DNA of 64,000 nt from Odobenus rosmarus divergens (Eukaryota; Chordata; Mammalia; Carnivora; Odobenidae): the NCBI RefSeq assembly GCF_000321225.1, contig NW_004451649.1, forward strand, positions 509,831-573,830. The letters are read 5' to 3'. Positions 44,640-56,393 of the stretch are shown piece after piece (within the stretch, counting starts at the first letter, position 1; each line of letters begins with the position of its first letter). A model generated the notes under the pieces. The model was not told the origin of the DNA. It did not search any database and was given only the letters and a program-made list of their open reading frames with translations. Position numbers and translations under genes: made by a program.

Positions 44640-45635
44640 GTATTAAGTGAATTGAGGAAGTCAACACTTTTCGTTCACTACTCTCCCATATAATATGCAG
44701 CAAAGATTATTCCCTGCAGTTAGGATTATAACAGTACAGCCAAAATGAGCCTTGAGAAGTGTATAGTTCTGATATTTAATATACATCTTCATGAATTCTC
44801 AAGCAGTGGATGATAGAGCAAGATTTTTTCTTTAGCCACATTTGACTTCCTACTCCTCCATAATATGCAAAGAACATTTAAATAATGGGGAAAAACTAGA
44901 CAGAAAAAAAGACAGGACCGGTAGTAAAATAATGAATGGAAGTAACCTACATCAAAAAAAAAAAAAGACATACAACAACACACAAAATATCAGATGTGCA
45001 TTTTCATAGTAAAGGTCACATCTAAGTTAAATCCATATTCTAAATATTGGAAGAAACTTGATAATGATTTAATCCAACCTTCCACCCAATATTATTTTTT
45101 TACATTACTATTTTATAATAGGGTGATAGCCCTTCACCCCTTTCTTGAATACTTATACTAGCAAGGTAATTACCTCTCATAAAGTAATCTATTTTATCAT
45201 TAGACAAAACTACCTCCTAAGCTATGCACATTTGGTTTTGGTTCTGTCAACACAAGTAGTATGGAACAATTTATTTCATTTTCTACTTGACAACGCTTCA
45301 GATATCAGAAGGCGGCAAAGCATTTTCTTCTCAGTAGATTTGTGACAAAAATATAATGGAATCAAACTAAAAACAAATTCTGAGAACATAATCTACACTT
45401 TAAATTCCCTAGTGAATTTTCTCTTGAAACATACACATAAAGTATCTCCTACCGTCTTCTAAATATTTCTGGGGGAAGTTGAAGCTGGGAGTAGGTTAAG
45501 GATTAAGTCCAGATTTGGTAACGTGGTTAAGTGATGCCATTTGGGGCCTGTGGTTTTCTTTGTAACAGAGCCTTCTCTTCTTGCTCTAGGAGCCCTCATC
45601 TGCATTAACTGCTTTTATTTCCACTCTTTCTAGAT
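44640..45635. other. Unrecognised AT-rich sequence
   Basis: No gene or repeat that I can name, apart from an A-run at 44955-44966. Confidence 0.35.
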
Positions 45636-45639
45636 AGCA

Positions 45640-46095
45640 TGCACATTTCCCTTTTCAGTCCAGACTATCCTTCTGAGATGTACCCATAAAACTCACTGCC
45701 TACTTGAACCCCGTTCTCTTTGTCTCAAAGATTCTTCAACTCAACACCTCCCAAAATGATCTCGTAACTTTTCTGTGCATGTGACACCATTCTCCTCCTC
45801 CTTTTATAATCAAGGCATTACTTTTTAAATGTATGTCCAATCGATCCTCTTTATTCCTGCTCTACCTGTATCACCCTCACCTAGTTATCATCATTTCTCA
45901 CCTGGACAACTACAAGAATGACCCACCTGCATCCACTCTGGACTGTGATCATTCCAATGTCCACATTTTAGTCACAGTTTAGAGTGTCAACCTCACCATG
46001 TCCCACCTCTGTCTAATTGTTTCTCTTGCCTTTAAGATCAAGATAGAACTCTTGCAAGTGCCATGCACTTTTCCAATTTGCTAAAATACTGCAAT
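45640..46095 (+). mobile_element. LINE-2 3' UTR, diverged
   Basis: 'catttctcacctggacaactacaagaatgac', 'ttgcctttaagatcaagatagaactcttgcaagtgccatg' and upstream pieces follow sense L2 (TCTCACCTGGACTACTGCAATAGCC ... TCAGAGTAAAAGCCAAAGTCCTTACAATGGCC). Less well preserved than the copy at 38.4 kb. Confidence 0.65.
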
Positions 46096-46947
46096 AACCC
46101 TAGTAGCAAGCGAAGCAGCCCCTCCTCAATATAATTTTAGCACCATGTTAGTCTCAATCACCACTTTTTACTTAAAATTATAAATAATAAAGAATCATGA
46201 CCTTGAAAGCATAAAGAATAATAAACAATATGGAATGAAGGTCTCTAAGCTTTTCTTCCTAGTTTTTTTTTTTTTTTCAGTATTGTCATAAATTATGTGG
46301 CCTTCTGGATTGATTGAGAAAGTAGAGGAGTAGGCTCTACTTGGGAAGGAGTGAGGGAAGGTTGATGGAGGCTAGAAGTTGTGCTGGAAATGAAGTCGGA
46401 TCTGAATAGACTAGAGATCATGTTAAATACTATAAGATCACAACTCTACGCATATCAATAATTTTTCATATTTTCCACAGTGAAAGTGCTGTCAATTTAA
46501 CTGATGGCAGTTGATGTCAATTGCGAATTTTATTGAATCCCAGATATCAACTAGTTTTGCATTCACTGCTTGGTTGAGTTGTTAATGTACTGATGTACCT
46601 ATGACGTTGGAAAACGATTATTAGTTAAATCCATTGTCACACATACTAACCATTAGAAATTTAGTGGATAGAACATTTTCCTCTCTGTTGCAGTTTGATG
46701 TGAGAAATTACATTTTTTTTCCAAAGATTTCAGTGGTGTGTATGTGATAAAGTTTTCACATTATTAAGTTGCTGTAATATTATATTATTTTATAGCAGCT
46801 CATTTAATTGTTACAAATTTGTGCTGGTATTTAAAACTCCTTTTTATCGATTCATTAGAACTTAGAAGGATTAAGCTAACTAGTGAGTCAAAGCCCTAGG
46901 ATTTGAATATGCTTTTGTCTCTAATGTCTGTAATCTTTCTCCAATAT

Positions 46948-47137
46948 CAGTGGTTTCCAAAGTGCAGTTACCACACAAGCAACATTAACATCACTTGGGA
47001 ACTTGTTTGAAATGCAAATTATTGAGCCCCACCCCAGACCTACATAATCAGAAACTCTGGGATGGAGCTCAGCAATAAATGTTTTAATAAGCTGTCCAGA
47101 TGATTCTGATGCACACTACCTATTGAAAACCACATTG
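46948..47137. mobile_element. MER5-type hAT-Charlie MITE, near complete
   Basis: It starts CAGTGGTTTCCAAAGTGCAGT and continues 'catcacttgggaacttgtttgaaatgcaaatt', 'gagccccaccccagacctacataatcagaaactctggg', 'ttttaataagctgtccagatgattctgatgcacac' and ends 'gaaaaccacattg'. The two ends are inverted relatives (CAGTGGTT / AACCACATTG). About 190 bp, the usual size of this MITE. No convincing 8 bp target duplication is left. Confidence 0.85.
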
Positions 47138-47139
47138 TT

Positions 47140-47750
47140 ATATCTCTCATAATCCACAGATAGGACAAGGACCTAACAACTTTCTTATTATTTTTGACTT
47201 ACTAATTTATGGCCACTAAAACAGAATAAGCAAATAATTCAATGTTTTATTCCAACTTACTAAGCAAGAGATACCAGGCTTAATAATTAGTGTCCCCAAT
47301 TATATTTAGGAGAGCATATAATTAAAAGGTTCAAATGTCTAAAAATTAATTGAATGTTCTTATTGTAAACTATATTTAATTTCAATGTCCTGTGCTAAAA
47401 GTTTTATTTCATTATGGAAGCTTAATGATTCTCCAATTCCCAGGTTGAATTGCCAAGGGAAGAAACTTATAACAAGTTTATACTTGGAGGAGAATTCTTT
47501 TGCTTTCTGTGTGGGAACAGAGCAGTTCTTTTTACACATCTGCTCTCCTCCCATTGCAAAGAGTAAGGTAACCCTGAAGCTAATGGAGTCTGTGAAATGG
47601 GGGCCGGTTAGCAGTTAGTTACAAGTGAAGAAGTTGTGCATTCCTTGGTTTTGGGGTGTGATCGTGAATTAAGTTGAATGCCGTTGCTTCACTATATTGG
47701 AGGTTGAAGAGAACTACTGTGTATGAAGAAATACATTGCTTACTTTCTTT
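47140..47750. other. Unrecognised sequence
   Basis: Overlapping frames on both strands at 47360-47618 encode nothing recognisable. No repeat is identified. Confidence 0.35.
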
Positions 47751-47751
47751 C

Positions 47752-47939
47752 TTTTTAAGATTTTATTTATTTGACAGAGAGAGAGAGAGCACAAGTAGGC
47801 AGAGTGGCAGGCAGAGGGAGAGGGAGAAGCAGGCTCTCTGATGAGTAGGGAGCCCAATGCGGGGCTCTATCCCAGGACCTTGGGATCATGACCTGAGCCC
47901 AAGGCAGCCGCTTAACTGACTGAGCCACCCAGGTGCCCC
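47752..47939 (-). mobile_element. SINEC
   Basis: The minus-strand head AGGGGCACCTGGGTGGCTCAG is at 47939, followed by an internal 'gcctgccactctgcctac' variant, and the tail 'caaataaaatcttaaaaa' at left. The flanks TACATTGCTTACTTTCT (left) and TACATTCTGTTTTCT (right, from 47940) suggest a degraded target duplication. Confidence 0.94.
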
Positions 47940-50900
47940 TACATTCTGTTTTCTAAAACTAATTCTAAGTCAGCCTTTGGGAAACAGCTTGTTTCTATAT
48001 TAGAGATTAACTATATTTTATTCTGGAGGAAAAACATTGCTACTTAGATACTAAATTTTAGCCGGTACATATTTACTAAAATTTGATGGGAATTGTAGGA
48101 GCCAGGCGATAAACAGGGCACAGAAGAAATCCTGAAATGCAGCCCTGAGTGCCCTAGCCTTTAGCCAAGACTTCCTAAGTCAGCCATTGGATTTACGCAA
48201 AGGGAAGGGAAACATATGAATTATAACTCAAAATTCTCATATGAAATTAATCTCATTCAAGGTATCTCGCCTCTAAATCCAGTCACTGAAAGTATACTTA
48301 AATATCCTCCTGTGGGCTGATGCAGGGATGAAAAAGTTTAACAAAACTTTGAAGGAGATTTAAGTTGGCAATGTGGGATGTGTGAGTTAGACACATGCCG
48401 GGACCCAGGAAACCCCTGTTCCGACATGGGGTAGCGCTTGTTGATAATCAAAAGTGGTTTGCAGAATGTTTCTCAATGAGTAATTGGTCTCCCCAGCCTG
48501 TATGGGCATGGCCCCTGCTATCAGTGTTTGAAGACTATTACTTGCCTTTAAATAGCTATGATTTAGAAAGCTACCACTCAGGCACTAATGTAGTCAGCGG
48601 TGTGAAAAACAGACAGCTCACCGTATGAGGTAAGTTAATATATGTAATTGGGGATACTGTAAGTTGAATTCTTTGGAGGGAAAGGGGTTTACACATTGAA
48701 TACATTAATAAGGAACATCACCGCTAGTGTACTTAAAGTATGTGCTAAGAGACCTTCCCCTGAAGAGTTTGCCTTCTGACATGCTGAATTGCCCCAGGGT
48801 TGGTGGCGGCTTCATAAAATATGGGAGTGTTCAGTGTAGAGCTGTTAAGTTATTTATTCCCCTTTCTGATACTGCATGCATGAGCTGCCACTGTTTGATG
48901 AATCACTGAAGAGAATGGGAGCTGACAAACACTCTTCCTTTAGTGGCTGGTCACACTGACAGCATCAATAGAAAAACACATCATGGTTTCTAAAATGCCA
49001 CATTTTCACCATTTACCCTGAATAAGACATGAAGCTCTTTAAGGAAAGCAGTAGTACGTTATCATTAAGGGCCAGCTGACAGAGAGGCGAGTGTGCTTTG
49101 AACTCTCTCAAGTCATCATTCTTCATTTCTTCTCTCCTTAGATGGAAGGCCCACCCACACGGGCTGTGAGCAAGGCAGGGACTCTTGCACCTTTTAAAAT
49201 CTCATTGATAGATTGGTCTCATCATCACCCATTCTGGATCCTGCCCATCGGGAGAGGCTCCTGTTCTCATTAGGGTCCTGTAATGTCTGCAGCTAACATT
49301 GTTCTCATGCAAATAGAATGGCCCAGAAGATAAGTGCCCTGAAAATTCAATTTCCCCCGACCATCATTACCCTCTTTCTTTTAGTTATTCGCACTTCAAT
49401 CTGCAGGAGGTAATGTGTGCAATCTGCTGGTACTTTTGCAAAATGATTACTACATCTTAGTAATGAATTTCCCAGCTATTGCACTAGGGGGTGTTTTAGT
49501 AGGTTCCCGAGTTTTCCTAGTGCAGACTTGGCTGCAATCCTTACACAGTACAGTACCTCCACAGTGGATCCTCAGGTTGGAGAACGCCTAGCTAATAGAA
49601 CTTGGATCCAGTACTTTCCCTTCTTTAGTCCTCAATGGCACTTGTGAAGTAGGTGATTTCTTTAACGTTGTCTGGAAAATGAAAATAAAGTGCGGCTATC
49701 TGTCCAAATCGAAGGATAAAAACTTCTATTGGTAGATGCATAGTAGTAGTTCTCTGTAGTCTCTGACCAAACTTGGAAAATTTAATAAGAATGTAAAATT
49801 TGAGGTATCTCATATAAATATATTGTATTTATAAAAGGGTGTGAGTTAAATTATGGTTTAGAACAATGGAGAATTCCTACTTGGGCTCGTCTAAAAACTA
49901 AGAGAACTGACGGGTACAATTTAAAATTTCTATACTTGATCCTATCCTTTATATTTTAAGTTCTTCAACAATGGCACTAAATATGTAAACGTTGTCTTGC
50001 TAATAATATATCATGTTATAGTGGCTCTTTGTTTCTTCTGAAATTATCCCACCACATCTTCATTAGTGTGGGAGTTAGTTGTAAGGAAAAAAAAAAAAGA
50101 GAAGAGAGAGAATACCGAGAAAAATGTAGATTTAACCAGAGATAACAGATTTGCACGTGTGTCTGTTATTGACACAAATAAGGAATGTAAATTATGCCTT
50201 CTCTGACTACTGCTGTCTTAATAGAAATCGTGGAGTGCAAAAACACAGGCATATGTTTGAATATATTTTATGGAAAACTTATTTATCTCCTAGATAAGTA
50301 GAGATGTGCTTTCCCAGGGAATAGGAAAGCCCTTTACCTATGATAGGTTTATGATAGCATTTTATGTGTGAAGGGGAATAAAAGTTTTCAAAAGTTTTAA
50401 CACTTCTTTGGAAAAAAAAATGACACAGTTATTGTTTATATAAGGCTTGGCTTAGACAATACTTTTTCCTTACAAACTGTGAAGCTATTTTTGTGGAGCA
50501 TATGTTATTTATGTTGTTCTATTTACATGATCTTGAGATATTTTTAGTGGATTAACATGTTAGATGCATTAGCCATTTCATTTACTATTGAAATATTAAT
50601 AGATCCCCAGAAGTTGAAGATGTTGATACAATGAAAAGAAAAAAGAAGTCAAATTATTGCTTTACCTGAATTACTTCATTTTACAACTTGATATGTATAA
50701 TATTGTTCAGTAATTAGGATGAAGCTATTCAGAATAGCTCTGGGGTGTACCATGCAGTTTAGATGTGAAAAGTTACCAACATGTGGTACAGAAAATATAT
50801 TTGAACTGCAGTTGCAATACTGCCACTTCAAGTTACACACCAAGGATATAATTACGGCATTCTTGGTATGTAATTACATAGGAGTTACAGTTTATATTGA

Positions 50901-53472
50901 CCTCAAGAAATACTGATACTGCAATTTTAAACTAAAAAATAGAACTTGAATGTGAAATTGTATTTTGATTTTGAATGGCTTGTATTGTAAATTTGGTCTC
51001 CCGAAGACTAATTTATTGCTATGATAACTTCCCCAATTTCCTATTAGAATAGGCATTCAAATATGTAAAGTGTTATTAAAGCATCCTTTATGACTGAATG
51101 GTTAACTGGTTACACAGATAGGTAAAGGAAGGAGTACTCCAGTGGGTTGGAAGAAGCTGCTAATTACAGCCCTCCCTCCCAGTAAGCTTCATGGTCTGCA
51201 CTTCTCAGAAAGATAGAGCCAATGGAGCATGACTGCCTAGGGCAACACAGTCCCCGGGGGTTTTTGTTGTTTATTTAGGTGTTGAGAAGCACACATTATG
51301 ACCGTAATAATAATTATGTATTTGGAATTGGATTTTTGCATCTGCAACACAAGGTTCCATCTTCCATAAAAATGCAGCCTCAGCACCATTTTTATGATGC
51401 TTCATTTGCATTTGGAGCCAGAACTATTCAAACACAGGCGTTATTGGACTATGGTGCCACTATTGTTAATTTAACATAAAATTAAACGTTCCCAGTGACC
51501 ATTCTTCAAGCAATGTTTCAACTCTTTATTAAGGACAGGTATGTGTATACAGTCTTTAGTTGATATGAAAAGTAAGGTTAAAAGGTTATAAGTTATTTTC
51601 TATTATCAGAGTAATATCCACCTTCTTACACTTGTTCATAATATGACAAAACTAAAGTAGTTGAACTTTATTTAGATAATGATTCCGTAGCAATTAGATT
51701 TTCTTTTCTGAAATATAGCCCAAAGATATTCTATTTTTGGCTCCTTTTAAGAAATCAGATTCAGAAATAAAAAGGAAATCAATTTGAAAATTATTTAATA
51801 CTCTAGCTTTCTTTCTCTCCCATGTATTTTCTAAAAATATGTCTTCTTTTCTTGGTTTCTCTTCTGACAGACAACAATCATTCAGGGGTTTTTGTTTGTT
51901 TGTTTTAATTCTCTTCTACCTCCTTCCTATTATTTCTTGTCCCATTCTCTGCTGTCATGTTTCTTTACTGAAGCATGTGTTTTGGTTTTTTTTTTTTCTG
52001 GACAAGAATATTCCATATATTTGTCAGATTAGTAACTTCATCCAAATTATATACAAAGTCATGGTCTGAAAGTAATGCAGGAACAGAACTTCTCTATTGC
52101 AAATTCAGTGGTGCCAATAAAAAATAAAAATCTCTTTCTAGAGAAGATGTAGATGTAATTCATCTCTTCTCACTTCTTGAAACTTCTCAGAAGTTTCAAA
52201 ATAAATATTATGTCTGTACCAGTAATAACAACACAATATACATTTTTATCAGATTTTTATTTTCATAGTTTAAGTTTTGAAATTGTTGGGTGCTTTAAGA
52301 ATATATAATTCTGACTGGAAGGTGGCTATTAAAATCATATGTGACTTAACGAACGTTGACCTTACATACTTAGATATCTTACATAAAAGTATTGTGTTAA
52401 GAAGAAAGCTACCATTGTCTTCTGCATTTAATTAAAATAATTTCAAGCAAATAAACGACAGTGTTTCCACAGGCAAGATCCAAGAAGTACTATCTTCTAG
52501 ATGCCAAGTTTAGTGTCTGAATGAATTCTTGAAATGTTGCTAATGGAAACGGTATACACCTGCCTTTGTGTCACTCTCTCCCTGATTAAAAGTGATGTGG
52601 CATAGAACATTAAAAACAATCTCCCTCCTATATGAATCATATAACTTATCTTTTACAAATGGTATGCATTTCCCTTTTTCTCTAGTAAGCTTGCAGCGGG
52701 TTTAAAGCATTGGGCCAGGAGGTGTTGGGGAGAGGGGGTGGGTGGGGATTGGCACTAGAGGTGGAAGACACTAAAAATCTTCCAGGTTAGGACGTAAGAC
52801 TATTACTTTGGAGATTTCAGTAAAGTTGGTGTTACAAATTTTGCTTCTTTTAAATATGAATGACGTTTTTGAATTTCCTGATGTCAACCATGTCCCCTAG
52901 CTTTGAAAATGTGTACGATACAAATATTCTTTTTGCCATCTAAACATGATATAGGAACAAAGAACCCATACATAGATTTTCCAAATGTTATTTTACGTTA
53001 TATACATCATCCACAAATATCAATGAGTGAGAGTTCATCATTGCTGTAAGGGAGAAGTCTAGTTGATTCTGACAGTAGTCTGCAAATCATTACACTGTTA
53101 ATTTACAGAGATTACAATAAGCCAATGACATATGTTGTGTCCTGGGCCATTCATTTCACAATGCCGTATATTATAAAACTCCTTACATCAGTCAGCTATA
53201 CTTGCTGATGTCTTTTTAGGGTTCCCTGCTATCTTCCTTCATAGGACCCTGTCATTTCATGTTATGATATTTCTCATAATATGAAATTATATCTGCATGT
53301 TCATTTGTTTAATATCTGTTTTCTCGACTGACAGCTCTTTTTTTGTTAAACAACTTACATGTGATACTTAGACATGGTCTGGGGCGCATATAAGAGCTCA
53401 AGAAAATTAAGTTGGGGGATTATAATAGTTTAAATGCCTTACTGTTACTTTTTTTTTTTTTTAATCTGTTTT
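47940..53472. other. 5.5 kb repeat-poor unique sequence
   Basis: I recognise no transposon in this interval, the longest such stretch apart from parts of 57.4-63.1 kb. Conserved-looking segments: 48760-48960, 49040-49560 (CpGs, AATTA/ATTA words, 'aacattgttctcatgcaaat', 'caatctgcaggaggtaatgtg') and 51240-51480 (octamer ATTTGCAT at 51404-51411). None of its short frames (48395-48628, 48727-48909, 50719-50916, 51279-51479) has a recognisable protein motif. Confidence 0.45.
52177..52199. repeat. Perfect 11 bp inverted repeat, 1 nt centre
   Basis: TTGAAACTTCT, then C, then AGAAGTTTCAA. The centre reads TTCTCAGAA (52184-52192), which has the TTCNNNGAA form of a STAT (GAS) site. The palindrome is seen directly. 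The binding function is only a possibility. Confidence 0.9.
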
Positions 53473-53488
53473 AAATTTATTTTTGGCA

Positions 53489-53683
53489 GGGCGCCTGGGT
53501 GGCTCAGTCGTTGGGCGTCTGCCTTCGGCTCGGGTCATGATCCCTGGGTCCTGGGATCGAGCCCCGCATCGGGCTCCCTGCTCGGCGGGAGGCCTGCTTC
53601 TCCCTCTCCCACTCCCCGTGCTTGTGTTCCTGCTCTCGCTCGCTCTTTCTCTCTGTCAAATAAATAAATAAAATATTTAAAAA
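53489..53683 (+). mobile_element. SINEC, arctoid-type, young
   Basis: The copy is full length, from 'gggcgcctgggtggctcagtcgttggg' through 'catgatccctgggtcctggg' and the arctoid middle to 'caaataaataaataaaatatt'. It keeps several CpGs (CGGCTCGGGTC, CCCCGCATCGGG, CTCGGCGGGA), and the 16 bp target duplication AAATTTATTTTTGGCA is perfect at 53473-53488 and 53684-53699. Both point to recent insertion. Confidence 0.97.
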
Positions 53684-53894
53684 AAATTTATTTTTGGCAT
53701 AACCAAAAATGGTTTTTCTTGAAGGATGGATGGATAGCTAAACAGGTATACATAGGGATAAATACAGATATATTCATATGCACACAGAATAGTTTACTTC
53801 TTAATATGTTTGAATCAACTAGGTATTTCATCAGTTCCGCACTGCACTGAGATAGTCCAATAAAGAGAATCCACTCTAGTATAGAAACACATAG

Positions 53895-54060
53895 ATAAAA
53901 TACATGTGGATGTCAATATCCTGGTTGTGATATTGTACTATACTTTTGCAACATGTGACCATTGATGGAAACTAGGTCACGTGTACATAGCATCTCTCTA
54001 TATCATTTCTTCTAACTGCAAATGAATCTAAAATTATCTAAAATAAGAAGTTTAATAAAA
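53895..54060 (+). mobile_element. L1M 3' UTR end
   Basis: 'tgatattgtactatacttttgcaacatgtgaccattgatggaaactaggtcacgtgtaca', 'atctctctatatcatttctt' and 'aaattatctaaaataagaagtttaataaaaa' match the sense 3' terminus of old L1M elements. Confidence 0.75.
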
Positions 54061-54192
54061 AATGGTATGTGGAATTTGTGTAAGAACATTACCAGATGTA
54101 GAAATGAAAAATAAGACAATTCTACTTATTATTACTGTGGCAATTGGAGACATTTTTGTGTCCAAAATTTACACATTTAAAGAATTGAGCCC

Positions 54193-54400
54193 GGGGTGCC
54201 TGGGTGGCTCAGTCAGTTAAGTGCCTGACTCGATTTACGCGCAGGTCATGATTTCAGGGTCCTGAGATGAGTCCGAGTAGGACTCAGCACTCAGGGGGGA
54301 GTTTGCTTTCCTTCTCCCTCTCCCTCTGCCCCTCCCTCCCCTTTTTTTCTCTCTCTCTCTAAAATAAATAAAATAAATAAAATAAATCTTAAAAAAAAAA
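54193..54400 (+). mobile_element. SINEC, older subtype
   Basis: The head is 'cggggtgcctgggtggctcagtcagttaag', the body has 'catgatttcagggtcctgagatg', a duplicated-looking 'gtccgagtaggactcagcactc' segment and a long (AAAAT)n tail 'aaaataaataaaataaataa'. Only a weak target duplication is visible (ATTGAGCC before, ATTGGGCC after). Confidence 0.92.
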
Positions 54401-54479
54401 GGCATTGGGCCAACCTGACATTTTAAAACAACAATGATCTGTTAATACACTTATGAGATTTCCATATTGCCCAATTCCT

Positions 54480-54645
54480 ATATTTTAATAACTTTAATTA
54501 AATTATAACATGGATACATAATAAAATAAAAAAATTTAAAAAATCATAGATATTCAACCTGATGAATTTTTAGAAACTGAACAAACCTGTGTAACCAGCA
54601 CCCAAAGAGATGAAGGAAACTCTTTCCTGACTTCTGACTCCATAG
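54480..54645 (-). mobile_element. L1M 3' UTR fragment
   Basis: 'ttcaacctgatgaatttttagaaactgaacaaacctgtgtaaccagcacccaaagagatgaagg' is the antisense of an L1M 3' UTR segment (TGATGAATTTTTACAAACTGAACACACCC.TGTAACCAGCACCCAGATCAAG). It is the opposite orientation of the L1M end at 53.9 kb, so at least two old L1 insertions are juxtaposed. Confidence 0.7.
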
Positions 54646-54968
54646 ATTTAAGTCTTATTTCATCTCTATTTTTCTGTTTTGAAAAATTAAATGTATAAAA
54701 ATGTTTTAATATTAGTGTATAAACTAAGTATTAATATTTAAATAAAATATAGTAAGATGTTAAATAAATATATATAATAAAATATTTATAAATATTGCCA
54801 AAGTTTCCTTATCCCTTTATATATACACACACACCATTTGAAAGCCACTTGCAGGTAGGGACACTTCATCAATAAGTGCTCCAGCCTGCATCTCGTAGGC
54901 ACAAGAACATTCTCCTCCATGACTTCAATAAAACTTTTACACTCAGGAAATTAAAATTGATACAACAC

Positions 54969-55144
54969 GGGCGCCTGGGTGGCTCAGTCGTTAAGCGTCT
55001 GCCTTCGGCTCAGGTCATGATCCCAGGGTCCTGGGATCGAGTCCGGCATCGGGCTCCCTGCTCCTTGGGAAACTGCTTCTCCCTCTGCCTCTCCCTCTCT
55101 CTCTCTCTCTGTCTTTCATGAATAAATAAATAAAATCTTTAAAA
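54969..55144 (+). mobile_element. SINEC with target-site duplication
   Basis: It runs from 'gggcgcctgggtggctcagtcgttaagcg' to 'gaataaataaataaaatctttaa', with a (TC)n middle replacing the arctoid middle. The target duplication AAAATTGATACAACAC (54953-54968) is matched by AAAATTGATACAATAC (55145-55160), 15 of 16 identical. Confidence 0.96.
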
Positions 55145-55160
55145 AAAATTGATACAATAC

Positions 55161-55410
55161 CATTATTTAATAAAAAGTCCATATCCAAATATCCCCAGTT
55201 ATTCCAATTAGATCCATTACTTTTTGGTACAAGATCCAGTTTAGGATCATGCATTTTTTTTTTTTTTAAATGTCCCTTTACTCTCTCTCTCTCTCTTTTT
55301 TTGCTTTGAATGTTTTCTAGCACTTTTTGTTTGTTTTTCGCATCTCAGAAGTTTTTAAGGGACTAGGCCCAGCTGTTTTATAGAAAGATGTCTCATATCT
55401 ACTTATATCT
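55161..55410 (-). mobile_element. L1M 3' UTR fragment, diverged
   Basis: 'atccaaatatccccagttattcc', 'gatccagtttaggatcatgcattttt' and 'ggactaggcccagctgttttatagaaagatgtctca' track the antisense of an old L1 3' UTR (GATCCAGTCCAGGATCATGCATTG ... AGGCCAGTTATTTTGTAGAATGTCCCTCA). Probably the continuation of the fragment at 54480, split by the SINE. Confidence 0.6.
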
Positions 55411-55419
55411 TAGAGAAAA

Positions 55420-56050
55420 AGTTACAAATTTGGACTCATTAATATTTATGGCCTTTTGAAATATTTTCTTTTAAAAGTGTAGTTTAGCATCTGGGCCATA
55501 TTAGGTAATAAATAGGTGATCTGGTGTTAAGTTCATTTGATTTCCAGGTAGAAAACCTGTGTCCAACTCTTACAAACTATGTGAACTCAGGGAAATCTGT
55601 TGGTCTCTTTAGACCATAAATTCCCCATCTTCAAAATGAATGGATTGGATTCCCTTCGATTGCTAAAATTCTATTATGTTTATCTAAACATTATATATGA
55701 CCTTGGCACCATATTTGAAATTAGTATTACTACAATGGAATAGACAATTATATCAATACTTTGCCATTTACTGCTTGGGTAGAATAGCAATCAATCCTAC
55801 ACTCCTATGAATGTTATGCATGGTTATGTTCTGAATTGAATTTATACTATAAAAATTATATACAACTTGTCTAATTTCAATTTCCAAGCTGTTAAAACAT
55901 TTTTTGAAGAGCTCGCTTTCTTCACCACTAAGTATACTCTCTTTGTTGTATACCTCACAGCCTACCTTAGAACTTCTCTTCTTTCCTTGAGTTCTAAGTG
56001 TAAGAGGGTCTACTAGAGCGGCTGTTAAACTTATGTATGTATTATTTTGC
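55420..56050. other. Unrecognised AT-rich sequence
   Basis: No gene or repeat is supported. Confidence 0.35.
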
Positions 56051-56054
56051 TATA

Positions 56055-56391
56055 CAGTTGACCCTTAAAAAACGTGGGGGCCAGTGACACCCAACACCTT
56101 GTGCAGTTGAAAATCTGTGTATAACTTTTGACTTTCTCCAAACTTAACTACTTACAGCCTTCTGTGGATCAGAAGTCCTGCTGATAGCATAAACAGAAAA
56201 TTAATATATATTTTATATGTTATGTATGTATTATATACTATATTCTTACAATAAAGTAAGCTAGAGAAGAGAAAATGTTATTTAAAAAAGCATAGGAGAG
56301 AAAGAAAGTGCATTTGCTGTACTGTATTGTAAAAAATTCACACATAAATGAACCCATGCAGTTCCGACCTATATTGTTCAAGGGCCAGGTG
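56055..56391 (+). mobile_element. Tigger-type (MER8-like) MITE, both ends present
   Basis: The 337 bp element starts CAGTTGACCCTTAAAAAACG and ends ATATTGTTCAAGGGCCAGGTG; the ends are inverted relatives. The middle has 'cttgtgcagttgaaaatctgtgtataacttttgact', 'tattcttacaataaagtaagctagagaagagaaaatgtt' and 'gctgtactgtattgtaaaaaa', matching the internally deleted Tigger2/MER8 family. TA flanks both ends (56053-56054, 56392-56393), as expected of Tc1/mariner transposition. It holds no transposase frame. Confidence 0.9.
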
Positions 56392-56393
56392 TA

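Noticed and set aside
46800..46930. Possible MIR fragment ('gaacttagaaggattaagctaactagtgagtc')
   Set aside because: Similarity to the MIR core is too weak to list as a feature.
53434..53671. Overlapping frames with 'GSWDRAPHRAPCSAG'-like sequence; also 3671-3904, 21436-21672, 27543-27826, 40958-41188, 57241-57450
   Set aside because: All lie on SINEC bodies in various frames, so they are repeat shadows.
55250..55310. T-run followed by (CT)n as a further SINE
   Set aside because: No SINE head or AATAAA tail is present. The sequence fits a simple-repeat expansion within an old L1 3' UTR.
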